A stretch of 21,835 bases of DNA, from positions 1 through 21,835 of the forward strand of contig MFYT01000105.1 in the NCBI GenBank assembly GCA_001789205.1, read 5' to 3'. The position numbers and the translations under genes are program-made. This stretch comes from Candidatus Raymondbacteria bacterium RIFOXYA2_FULL_49_16 (GTDB lineage: Bacteria; Fibrobacterota; OXYB2-FULL-49-7; XYB2-FULL-49-35). Below the pieces are notes generated by a model that searched no databases, had not been told where the DNA came from, and saw only the letters and a list, made by a program, of their open reading frames with translations. Shown here one piece after another: positions 8,324-16,865 of this stretch (within the stretch, counting starts at the first letter, position 1; each line of letters opens with the position of its first letter).

Positions 8324-10015
8324 ATGATATTAGCCTTGTTTGCATTGCTGCTGTTTTCCGCAACGCATCTTGAGGCCGCGAATATTACCGATGCCGCTGG
8401 CGGAAGCCGATTGATAGTTGTGGAGAACCGAACATTCACGCGTACCATTGATGTATGCCACATCAACAGCGGTACATCGGAAATTGTGAATGGAACAGTC
8501 ACATTCAGAATCTCGCGATTCTCCAATCCGGCGCCGAACATGCCGCTTATGGTCGGATTCCATTCATGGGGCGCTTCGATCGACGAAGTAGAAAGCAATG
8601 CGGGGTATGAATATGAGGGCAACGATCCCTTTTTGCTCATCACGTTTGAAGATGGGGGGGATGTGCCAGGGCCAACGTATGTGGAGGGGAACTGGTACTG
8701 GGGGAAAATCTGGCGCGACAGCGCCGGGAAGCGCTGGTCGGTTCCCTGGTTTCATAACGCAGTAGCTGAAATAATTAACGATATAAAATACGGCAGGTTT
8801 AGTGTCGCGGATTCCTGCGGCTGGCAAGGCCTGACCATAGACACGAACAGGATCTACGCAAAAGGCCATTCGATCGGCGGAACAGCGACCTTTCAATTCG
8901 CAGTCAAACACCCTGAGATTTTCGCCGCATTTCACGCACATTCAGGATGGACTACATATTATGGATATGACAATATATTTTTTAATCACGCGAACGGCTG
9001 CTGCGGCTGCTTTTGCGACATGATCGGCTCAATGGGCAGTTATCCGGCCATAGAATATGACCCAAATACAATGATAAAGGGAAATGCGGATCAGGCCTAT
9101 CTTGGAATTATGGAAGAGGAGTATGCCGCGGGTCTATATACGGATCTGGGCTGGTACTTTGGTCCGGACGGTTCCGGGGGATGGAACTTTCGCAATCCCG
9201 GTTTTCCGACCCCGTATGTTTTTTTTACAAACGGCGCAAATGACAACCCGGTAGCCCAGGGCGATAATGTGCAACCATCACTTGAGTTGCAGCGTCGCGG
9301 ATACACCTTCTACCGTCATTCAGGCGGCCATTCGGATCAAAATTTCATGCGGTACCGCCGCTTGCGGAATTTTCGCAAAGACCAGAGTTATCTGGCATTC
9401 ACCAACCGGGACTACGGCATAAATTCGCTTTCGCAGACAGGCTGGTTCAATGATCTCGACGTGCACGGCTGGGACCATACAACGATAAAGGATTCGGCGG
9501 GTTTTTATGAAGTGCGGCTCACCGGCATTGGCACCGCAGACATAACACTCCAACGGCTGCAGCGGCTGCAGCACGGAGCGGGGTCGATATATGAAGTTCG
9601 GCTGGACGGCGTGCCCGGCGATACGGTGACCGCGGATGAGTACGGGCTGATAACCATTCCGCACGTGAGCGGCGGCGCGCTCCTGCGGCTTGACTGCATT
9701 ACGTGCAATCCTGCGGTAGAAATAATACAGAAAAGCGAAAAGAAACCAGATGAGGGCATGGCCCTTTTGGCGAGCCCGAATCCATTTAATCCCTCAATCA
9801 CGATTTCATTAAAAGGTGGGAAAATAAATACCAAATGCCATGTAAGCATTTATTCTTTAACCGGAAAGCAGGTGCTTAGTAAAGGGCTTTCAACTTTTAA
9901 TATACACCAATCAGCGATTAAATGGGATGCGGCCGATCAACCAAGCGGTGTGTATGTTATCAAGGCGCAATCCGGGGATAGGGTACTGGTTAAACGGGTG
10001 ATATTGGTTAAATAA
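8324..10015 (+). CDS. Secreted alpha/beta hydrolase with GHSIGG nucleophile motif and sorting domain
   Basis: AAGGAGGG at 8312-8319 and the hydrophobic N-terminus (1-18, ending HLEA) support this start; an in-frame TAG at 8282-8284 rules out an upstream one. The n-region has no lysine or arginine, which is unusual for a signal peptide. Unlike its paralogues it has no DNRLRE-like or FnIII domain and goes straight into the enzyme. Triad candidates are S183 (GHSIGG), D307 (GANDNPV) and H336 (SGGHSDQN). A cysteine cluster, C226, C227, C229 and C231 (GCCGCFC), sits shortly after the nucleophile region. The shared module is present in divergent form (TLQRLQRLQHG from T408) and ends in CITC. The sorting domain reads ASPNPFNPSITISL, IYSLTGKQVL, PSGVYVIKA, VILVK. 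Substrate unknown; esterase activity is inferred from fold and triad. Confidence 0.82.
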   Translation: MILALFALLLFSATHLEAANITDAAGGSRLIVVENRTFTRTIDVCHINSGTSEIVNGTVTFRISRFSNPAPNMPLMVGFHSWGASIDEVESNAGYEYEGNDPFLLITFEDGGDVPGPTYVEGNWYWGKIWRDSAGKRWSVPWFHNAVAEIINDIKYGRFSVADSCGWQGLTIDTNRIYAKGHSIGGTATFQFAVKHPEIFAAFHAHSGWTTYYGYDNIFFNHANGCCGCFCDMIGSMGSYPAIEYDPNTMIKGNADQAYLGIMEEEYAAGLYTDLGWYFGPDGSGGWNFRNPGFPTPYVFFTNGANDNPVAQGDNVQPSLELQRRGYTFYRHSGGHSDQNFMRYRRLRNFRKDQSYLAFTNRDYGINSLSQTGWFNDLDVHGWDHTTIKDSAGFYEVRLTGIGTADITLQRLQRLQHGAGSIYEVRLDGVPGDTVTADEYGLITIPHVSGGALLRLDCITCNPAVEIIQKSEKKPDEGMALLASPNPFNPSITISLKGGKINTKCHVSIYSLTGKQVLSKGLSTFNIHQSAIKWDAADQPSGVYVIKAQSGDRVLVKRVILVK

Positions 10016-10020
10016 GGAGG
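10014..10020 (+). promoter_or_regulatory. Ribosome binding site overlapping a stop codon, supporting a GTG start
   Basis: AAGGAGG begins inside the TAA stop (10013-10015) of the hydrolase gene and lies 4 nt before GTG at 10025. The overlap suggests translational coupling of the two genes, and the spacing makes GTG the start, followed at once by a signal peptide. Confidence 0.7.
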
Positions 10021-10024
10021 ATTT

Positions 10025-12808
10025 GTGAGATTATCCATTATTTTTATTGTTTTATGTTTTTTTGGCCGGCCATATAGTCTTTATGTTGACATGGACCCGT
10101 GCCCGCGCATACCCCTGCGGCCCGGGGAAAGCCAGTATTTTCTTATCCATCTTTCACAGGCAAGCGTCTCGTGCAATGGCACCGTGAGCTTCAGCGGTCT
10201 TCCAGCTGGCCTGGTCTGCGCGCCTGAATCGCAGGATTACTCTCTTGCTCCAGGCAACGCAAAGCTTTTGATCTTTAATCTCTCCAGCACCAGATGGGGT
10301 GACACATTGGAAATAAGACCAACGATTACTGCCTCCGGCGGAGAGACGATCAATTTCCCTGATTCGTTCAAGACGAAAATAATGCGCGATTCGGTCTATT
10401 ATGAATCTTCCAGTTGGGGCAACAGAAGCCTGAAAAACAATCCGCTTGATGCCGCTGGACTCATGGCATATTATTCCTGCGGAGATGGCGGCTGTGTGGC
10501 TCCTTGTTACTCTGGCCATGGCTTTGATAGAAGCGTGGGTTTTCCTGGTTTTTGGAACGAAGGGGTCTGGATTCATGAAGGAGGCGTTAAAGGAAAATGC
10601 GTGTTTGGCCATAATGGTTTGCAATATCCCCGTCATAGGTGGTCAAAGATAGCATTCGAGGCAATGAATACTGTTGACAACAATAAAAGAGGAACAATCC
10701 TTTTCTGGTTCCGTAAGAATCTTCAGCGGGTGGCCGATATGTCCTATTCCGCCAACCCGGACTCCACATGGAAGATCGGGCCCGATGGAATGCAGGGCAG
10801 CAAAGGTGAAGCGCTTTTCGGACACTCATGGTCCCCGCAGCAGATATATAACTCACAAATCGCCGGCGGCAGTACATACACAAAGTGGAAACCGGGTTCC
10901 CACTCATTTATCGGACTACGGAGATTTAAAGCTCATGGCAGCGTGGCAGGATACCTTGAGGCATATTATCAGGCTATGCGAGGAGACATCTATACGGTGC
11001 AGGCGCCATACGAATGGTCAGAGGTATGGCGCCATGTTGCGGTAGTATGGGACGCGGACAGCGCAAAACTTGAGATATACTTAGATGATCAGCTTGCGAG
11101 CGGATCGCTCAGAAAAAACGGGGTTCCAACTACGGATACGGTTTTTTATGGTTGCCCATGGACAGTAGTCAAATTTAACAATTGTAACTTTACAATAGTT
11201 CAGGTAGGCGATGAAGGCGGCTTTAGCACTACTGACCGTGATGAGTATTATATTTATAACAAAGCCATGACGCAGACAGAGATACAGGCTAACCGGCAGG
11301 CTTCTATGGGAGCAGTGGCCGCTCCTGTTATTGCTCCAGCTGGCATACAGTTCCATGATTCTACAGTGGCTGCGATCAGGAGCTTATGGTCCAACGCGTC
11401 CATCCATTTTACCACCGATGGAAGCAATCCTTCAGAATCAGACCCGGTCTATTCAACGCCGCTTGTTTTTACCGGTTCGACCATGTTTAAAGCGCGGTCT
11501 TATCTGACTGGTTTTTCACCAAGTGAAATTGACAGTGCGTATTTTGAATGTCTCGGCCCTGATGTTGACAAACCACATGTCAGCTCTATATTGTCAATTA
11601 ATAATCCCCAGAAAATCCTTGTTGTTTTTGATGGCCCGGTGGAAAAAACCAGCGCGGAGAATGTAACGAACTATGAGATAAGCGGCGGGGTCTCCGTAAT
11701 ACAGGCTGCCTTAGACAGCGAACAGGTTGCCGTGACGCTGACTACCGATGCGCCGGTTGCTCAAAATACCATGACGATCAGGAATGTCGCGGACGCTTCA
11801 AATGCTTCGCTGCAGATGGATGATCTCTCCGGCGCGGCCATAACAGTTAAGAACCTTCCAGGACTGATGGGATATTATAATTTTGATGTTTTACGCGGTT
11901 ATTATGTGAAGGACCTCTCTTCGTCCGGGATTGACGGCACGGTCTTCAGCGACAATCTTTACCGTGAAGCCAATAGGGTTCCCGGGCATAGCGGCATGGG
12001 CCTGTATTTTGATGGAAATGACTTTCTTGACGTGACCGATTATACTACCGAAGGACTTTTAGTGAATAGGAATTCACCTCACAACGTCGATACATTCACC
12101 ATTGCTCTTTGGTTCAAGGTTCCGTTCGGAATTACCGGATACCACCGGTATTTGTTCCATAAATATTATTCCTACAGCGTAGCAGTTTCAGGCGGTAAAC
12201 TCTGCATGGGGAATTGGGACTGTAATCAGAGCGTTAATGTTCAGGTTAATGATGGCCTCTGGCACCATCTGGTGTACATAGTCCGTGATGGAGCGGCTAA
12301 TGGAACAAAGCTGTTTCTTGACGGGGGCGAAATCGCGGTCATGACGCTAAGTCTTCTTAATAATGAGTCAGCTGGCCTAAGCTATGGCATGGGCGGGGGC
12401 GCGGCTGGACAGCCGGCTTTTTTTGAGGGAGATATGGATGAGATTATGATGTTCAACAGGGCCCTAAGTAATGTTGAGATACTGGCACTGTATCATGATA
12501 GCACGGACCTGTCCGCAGTTATGGAAAAAGCCGATATAGTAGGAAGCAACGAAATGGTAATGAATGTTTCCCCCAATCCGTTTAATCCGAGCACGGTAAT
12601 CACCATTATTGGCCAGAAGGAAGTGTGTCAGAATATTGAGGTGGGTATATATGATTTGCAGGGAAAACTTGTTTACGCACGATCCATCGCGTCTGTTGCC
12701 AATTCACGGTTTATGTGGAACGCGGAGAAGCAGGCAAGTGGAATATATATACTTACGGTAAAGACCGGACGGCAAAAAATGACAAAAAGAATTGCTTTGT
12801 TAAAATGA
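10025..12808 (+). CDS. Large secreted two-LamG-domain protein with chitobiase-C-like domain and sorting tail (copy 1)
   Basis: GTG start after an ideal AAGGAGG; residues 1-19 form the signal peptide. Order of modules: an N-terminal beta domain (~20-130; PRIPLRPGESQYF, FSGLPAGL), a LamG/concanavalin-like domain (~145-425; ILFWFRKNLQ, WRHVAVVWDADSAKLEIYLDD, DEYYIYNKAMT), a chitobiase/hexosaminidase C-terminal-like domain (~434-510; IHFTTDGSNPS), an Ig-like domain (~510-610; ILVVFDGPVEKTSAENVTNY), a second LamG (~614-828; GYYNFDV, TIALWFKV, WHHLVYIVRDG, GDMDEIMMFNRAL), and the sorting domain (PNPFNPS at 850-856, ending ALLK). LamG domains usually bind carbohydrate or protein ligands, so a surface adhesin or glycan-binding role is likely. 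No catalytic residues are recognised. The module order matches the gene at 14022. Three cysteines (C152, C157, C161) near the first LamG are absent from that paralogue. Confidence 0.83.
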   Translation: MRLSIIFIVLCFFGRPYSLYVDMDPCPRIPLRPGESQYFLIHLSQASVSCNGTVSFSGLPAGLVCAPESQDYSLAPGNAKLLIFNLSSTRWGDTLEIRPTITASGGETINFPDSFKTKIMRDSVYYESSSWGNRSLKNNPLDAAGLMAYYSCGDGGCVAPCYSGHGFDRSVGFPGFWNEGVWIHEGGVKGKCVFGHNGLQYPRHRWSKIAFEAMNTVDNNKRGTILFWFRKNLQRVADMSYSANPDSTWKIGPDGMQGSKGEALFGHSWSPQQIYNSQIAGGSTYTKWKPGSHSFIGLRRFKAHGSVAGYLEAYYQAMRGDIYTVQAPYEWSEVWRHVAVVWDADSAKLEIYLDDQLASGSLRKNGVPTTDTVFYGCPWTVVKFNNCNFTIVQVGDEGGFSTTDRDEYYIYNKAMTQTEIQANRQASMGAVAAPVIAPAGIQFHDSTVAAIRSLWSNASIHFTTDGSNPSESDPVYSTPLVFTGSTMFKARSYLTGFSPSEIDSAYFECLGPDVDKPHVSSILSINNPQKILVVFDGPVEKTSAENVTNYEISGGVSVIQAALDSEQVAVTLTTDAPVAQNTMTIRNVADASNASLQMDDLSGAAITVKNLPGLMGYYNFDVLRGYYVKDLSSSGIDGTVFSDNLYREANRVPGHSGMGLYFDGNDFLDVTDYTTEGLLVNRNSPHNVDTFTIALWFKVPFGITGYHRYLFHKYYSYSVAVSGGKLCMGNWDCNQSVNVQVNDGLWHHLVYIVRDGAANGTKLFLDGGEIAVMTLSLLNNESAGLSYGMGGGAAGQPAFFEGDMDEIMMFNRALSNVEILALYHDSTDLSAVMEKADIVGSNEMVMNVSPNPFNPSTVITIIGQKEVCQNIEVGIYDLQGKLVYARSIASVANSRFMWNAEKQASGIYILTVKTGRQKMTKRIALLK

Positions 12809-12957
12809 TAAATGATATAGATGATTGAAAAATGAAGAGAGTGCGATGGCGGCGCATGTATAGCAAGGTAGATAACAAGCGGATATAATAAAATGCAAGT
12901 CGATTATTTCGGGAAATTGAGCGTATTGCAACCATTACAGACAGGGAGTAATGCATT
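12809..12957 (+). promoter_or_regulatory. 149-nt gap before the URO-D-family gene; possible -10 element
   Basis: This gap is longer than those inside the run of secreted genes before it. It contains TATAAT at 12884-12889, but the hexamer 17 bp upstream (TAGCAA) is a poor -35. The downstream gene has GGGAG near 12943-12949. A separate promoter for the cytosolic enzyme is possible but not shown. I see no hairpin that would serve as a terminator. Confidence 0.25.
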
Positions 12958-13995
12958 ATGACATCTAAGGAAAGAGTCCGGAAAGCGATTGATCGTGAGA
13001 CTCCCGACAGAGTACCGGCCCATTCATCCATGACGCCGGTTGACGTCGAGTGGGTGAAGAAAAACTACGGTCTCTTGACCGAGGAGGAAGTCCTAACTTT
13101 CATGCTCGATGATTTCAGACGCGTTTATCCAGTATATATCGGCCCTGAACTGCCCATTTCCAAAAAAACCGGCGCCCAGATGACGGTGTGGCCCGGCGTT
13201 ACCTTTAAAGACGGCGATTATTCACTGGATGGCTTTCCTTTGGCCAATGCCACAATGAAGGACATTGAGAATTACATTTGCCCTAAAGTCGAATGGTTCG
13301 ATTTTAGCTCATTCAGTGTTCCTCCGGAAACAAGCAAAAACCATACGACAATTTGCGGAGAACCGTTTAGCCTATTGGACAAGGCCTATGATCTCATGGG
13401 TATGGAAAACATCATGATAAAGATGTTCGAAGCGCCAGACCTTATCCACGCGCTCATGGAAAAAATCACCCAAAGCAGGTATGATATGATCAAACGGATA
13501 TTGGAAACCGCACCATGGGTGGATATTTTTATAATCACGGATGAGTTGGGTACCCAAGAGAGCCTCTTGATGTCTCCTGAACAATTCCGAGAATTCAGTT
13601 TCCCGTACCATAAAAGGCTTGTTAACCTGATACATTCGTACGGCAAGCTTGTCTATTATCATTCCTGCGGATGCGTAATGCCCTTGGTTCCCGACCTTGT
13701 AGAACTTGGAATTGATATACTGGATAATCTGCAGCCAACGGCGAAAGGCAATGATCCATGGGCGATAAAAAGGAATTTTGGAAACAAACTTATTTTGCAC
13801 GTGCAGGTTGACGAACAAATCGTCATGAGGGAATGGAAACCAAAAGATGTTTATAGTAAATACAGAAAAATGATTGAAGACCTTGCTGTTGGAGGCGGTT
13901 TTATTATTTCAACCACATTTAGGAGCCAGGATACGCCAAGGGAGAATGTCGAGGCGCTATTACAGGCGATACGGACGCCATTAATAGACAATTAG
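12958..13995 (+). CDS. Uroporphyrinogen decarboxylase-family protein (MtaA/CmuA-like methyltransferase branch)
   Basis: The protein has no signal peptide and no sorting domain, so it acts in the cytosol. Family features are the N-terminus TSKERVRKAIDRETPDRVP, the HSCG motif (H235, C237, with a further C239), the segment LVELGIDILDNLQPTAKG, IKRNFGNKLILHVQVDEQ, and the closing GGGFIIS...QDTPRENVEAL. The arginine-rich N-terminal RxAGRY motif of true haem-pathway UroD is absent, so haem synthesis is unlikely. The H-x-C pair resembles zinc ligands of corrinoid-dependent methyltransferases such as MtaA, but I do not see a cysteine in the late GGGF segment where the third ligand would be expected, so methyl transfer is uncertain. 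At 345 residues the length is normal. The 7-nt-upstream ATG (12951) runs into a stop at once, which fixes the start. It separates two paralogous LamG genes. Confidence 0.88.
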   Translation: MTSKERVRKAIDRETPDRVPAHSSMTPVDVEWVKKNYGLLTEEEVLTFMLDDFRRVYPVYIGPELPISKKTGAQMTVWPGVTFKDGDYSLDGFPLANATMKDIENYICPKVEWFDFSSFSVPPETSKNHTTICGEPFSLLDKAYDLMGMENIMIKMFEAPDLIHALMEKITQSRYDMIKRILETAPWVDIFIITDELGTQESLLMSPEQFREFSFPYHKRLVNLIHSYGKLVYYHSCGCVMPLVPDLVELGIDILDNLQPTAKGNDPWAIKRNFGNKLILHVQVDEQIVMREWKPKDVYSKYRKMIEDLAVGGGFIISTTFRSQDTPRENVEALLQAIRTPLIDN

Positions 13996-14021
13996 TCTCA
14001 AATGACGAAAAGGGGTATTGG

Positions 14022-16814
14022 ATGAAACACATTTTATTACTTGTTTGCATGGCCTATCAGGCGTATGGTCTTACTGTGGACATGGATCCGGTCCCGCGCA
14101 TTGTCCTGCGAGCCGGTGATTACCAGTATTTCCTGATCCATCTTTCAAACGCGAGTTCCTCATGCACTGGTACGGTAAGTTTCACGAATCTTCCTCCAGG
14201 GCTGTCGTCAATGCCGCAATCGCAGGATTTCACGCTTTCGCCCGGGGCCTCACAAGACCTTTCATTTAAAGTTTCCAGCAGCACATGGGCGCCGCCGGCC
14301 GTGATACGGCCCACGGTTACTGCGTCTGGCGGTGAGCAGGTCAATTTCCCTGATTCTTTGAAAACATATGTGCTGACAGATTCCTTTTTTATCGACAGCG
14401 TGGGTGCGGCAACGAGGCGGAGTCTAAAAAATACACCGCTTTTCCCCACAGGGCTTTTGGCCTATTATTCTGGCGGCGATGGCAACGACGGTTACCGCTA
14501 TAATTCGAGTGTGGGATACGCGGCTTTCTGGAATGAGGGAATATGGATTCACAATGGCGGTGTAAAGGGAAAGTGTGTGTTCGGCCATAATGGATTAGCG
14601 TATCCCCGGCACCACTGGTCAAAAATTGGTATGGAGACCCTTAATAATATCAGCCATCGGAGGGGAACCATCTTGTTTTGGACGCGCAAGCAGCTTCAGC
14701 AGAGCGGGGAAATCAACTATGCCCCGGGCTTCACTGGCGATCCATCCACAACCTGGCAGATAGGCCCTAACGACATGAGAGGCTCATCTGGAGAAGGTAT
14801 GTTCGGATATTCATGGTCACCTCAGCAGGTCTATTCCAACTGGTATTTGCACCAAGGAACCACTGTTTACAAGTCAGGATCCAATTCGTTCGTGGGATTG
14901 CGCCGGTACAAGAGTGCGGCCGGATTGACCAGCGGTTTTCTTGAAGCCACCTATCTCGCCATGCGGGGGGACATCTATAGCGTACAGGCGTTGTTCGACA
15001 GGCCCGACGAATGGCAGCATGTTGCGGTGGCATGGGACGCAGAGTCCGCCAAACTCGAAATATACGTGAATGGCGTTCTTCAAAGCGGCACAGTGAAGAA
15101 AAACGGTGTCCCAAGCACAGACACCATCTGGTACGGCGCGCCGTTTGACGTAGGTGTATTTTGCAATATCACTATGGCCTTTGTCCAGGTTTCAGACGAA
15201 GGCGGCTGCAACACAACGGACCGTGATGAACTATATATTTACAACAGGGCATTATCCGCGCAGGAGATACAGGCGAATATGCAAGCATCCATGGGTGGCC
15301 CAGTGCCCGTCCCTTCCATTTATCCGCATGGCAGGCAGTTCTACGATTCCCTTGCTGTACAAGTGCGCAGCGTATGGACCAATGCAACAATTCGGTATAC
15401 AATTGACGGCAGCGATCCAACGCTTGCTTCGCCAGTATATGCCGGTCCGATTGTCCTTACCGCATCGGCCCTGCTGAAAGTGCGTTCGTTTCTGACGGGT
15501 TTTGCGCAAAGTGCCGTTGACAGCGCCTATTTCGAGTGCCTGGGGCCTGATGTTGTTCGACCTGCGGTGTACACAGCTGTTTCAATAAATAATTCCAGTG
15601 AAATCATGGTCATTTTTACGAAACCTGTGGATAGCTTAAGCGCGATAAATCCCGCACACTATGCCCTGAGCGGCGGTATAGGGGTGACAAATGTCACCTT
15701 GGACAATGATCGACAGACAGCGAGGCTTGCGACAAATGCCGCAGTGACAAGCGCCACAATGATTAGTGTGCAAAACGTGAATGATGCCACGCATAGCGGG
15801 CTTGGTATGGATCCCTTGGTAGATTCGCTGGTGCGGGTAAAGTCGTTGCCGGGTCTTGTGGGGTATTGGAATTTTGACGTTTTGTCTGGATACACGGTAA
15901 AGGATCTTTCGCCTTCCCGGGTAAACGGCATGGTATTCAGCGACATTTACCGTGAGGCAACCTATGCGCCTGGTAAAAAGGGACAAGGGCTTTTGTTTGG
16001 CGGCGATGATTTTTATGATGTGACAGAGTATGCGGTTGAAGGCCGGCAAGTAAATTCCAGCCAGCCGCTCAATCTTGAGGCAGGCACCGTTGCCTTCTGG
16101 TTCAAGGCCGCTAGTTCAATGAACACGGGCGTGGGCTATCTTGTTTCCAAAAGCTATGCGTATAATCTCAGGATATACCACGGGACGCTCTATGTTGGCC
16201 ATGCTAATGCGACAGTGAGCACAAATACACAGGTCGTGGATGGCGCGTGGCACCATTGCGCGATTTCATTCAGCAATCATGTCAGCAATGGCACCGCGGT
16301 GTATGTTGATGGTGCGCTGATAAGTACGATTACTGCGTCGTTTCTCAATAACTCGGGAACAGGAGTCGGGTTCGGTGTGGGTGGAGGAGGATATGGCCAG
16401 CCTGAATTCTTCAGCGGAACCATGGACGAGATCATGGTCTTTAACAGGCCCCTGAACAGGGCAGAGGTCCTCTCGCTGTATAATGACAGCACGGAACTGG
16501 GCATGACTGCCGCGGAAAATGCTGCTACGGGCGCGTGCGTCGCATCAATCGCCGCGGCGCCCAATCCATTCAACCCGTCAACACATATATTCGTGCGAGA
16601 TATGCCAGGCGCGGCAGAACATATGCGGATCGCGCCAATGGTAAAGATTTATTCCATAAGCGGAAGACTTGTCACAACGCTGACGCAACATACAATACTC
16701 GGCACGCAATATGTGTATATATGGGACGCGAAGAACATGCCCAGCGGTGTATATGTCGTAAAGGCAGATGTTGGAAACAAGGCAATGGCGCGGTTGGTGA
16801 CTTTGATAAGATAA
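14022..16814 (+). CDS. Large secreted two-LamG-domain protein with chitobiase-C-like domain and sorting tail (copy 2)
   Basis: AAAGGGG (14009-14015) precedes the ATG and residues 1-16 are a signal peptide (ending AYG). Module order equals that of the gene at 10025: N-terminal beta domain (LTVDMDP, RIVLRAGDYQYF), first LamG (~145-425; TILFWTRKQLQ, WQHVAVAWDAESAKLEIYVNG), chitobiase C-terminal-like (~428-505; IRYTIDGSDPT), Ig-like (~505-608), second LamG (~610-825; GYWNFDVL, TVAFWFKA, WHHCAISFSNH, GTMDEIMVFNRPL), and sorting domain (PNPFNPS at 847-853, IYSISGRLVTTL, WDAKNMPSGVYVV, LIR). Similarity runs along the whole length, so the two arose by duplication. The likely role is surface or extracellular ligand binding. 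Its 3' end has a second partial copy at 18402-18518, evidence of recombination. Confidence 0.83.
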   Translation: MKHILLLVCMAYQAYGLTVDMDPVPRIVLRAGDYQYFLIHLSNASSSCTGTVSFTNLPPGLSSMPQSQDFTLSPGASQDLSFKVSSSTWAPPAVIRPTVTASGGEQVNFPDSLKTYVLTDSFFIDSVGAATRRSLKNTPLFPTGLLAYYSGGDGNDGYRYNSSVGYAAFWNEGIWIHNGGVKGKCVFGHNGLAYPRHHWSKIGMETLNNISHRRGTILFWTRKQLQQSGEINYAPGFTGDPSTTWQIGPNDMRGSSGEGMFGYSWSPQQVYSNWYLHQGTTVYKSGSNSFVGLRRYKSAAGLTSGFLEATYLAMRGDIYSVQALFDRPDEWQHVAVAWDAESAKLEIYVNGVLQSGTVKKNGVPSTDTIWYGAPFDVGVFCNITMAFVQVSDEGGCNTTDRDELYIYNRALSAQEIQANMQASMGGPVPVPSIYPHGRQFYDSLAVQVRSVWTNATIRYTIDGSDPTLASPVYAGPIVLTASALLKVRSFLTGFAQSAVDSAYFECLGPDVVRPAVYTAVSINNSSEIMVIFTKPVDSLSAINPAHYALSGGIGVTNVTLDNDRQTARLATNAAVTSATMISVQNVNDATHSGLGMDPLVDSLVRVKSLPGLVGYWNFDVLSGYTVKDLSPSRVNGMVFSDIYREATYAPGKKGQGLLFGGDDFYDVTEYAVEGRQVNSSQPLNLEAGTVAFWFKAASSMNTGVGYLVSKSYAYNLRIYHGTLYVGHANATVSTNTQVVDGAWHHCAISFSNHVSNGTAVYVDGALISTITASFLNNSGTGVGFGVGGGGYGQPEFFSGTMDEIMVFNRPLNRAEVLSLYNDSTELGMTAAENAATGACVASIAAAPNPFNPSTHIFVRDMPGAAEHMRIAPMVKIYSISGRLVTTLTQHTILGTQYVYIWDAKNMPSGVYVVKADVGNKAMARLVTLIR

Positions 16815-16865
16815 AGTCCAGTATTTAATCAGGCCCAACATCAAAAAATATAAATTGAGGATACT

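Noticed and set aside
9546-9575. Short direct repeat of CGGCTGCAG as a regulatory or slippage element
   Set aside because: It encodes RLQRLQ within the shared TPRRxQQ-type module and keeps the frame; coding explanation suffices.
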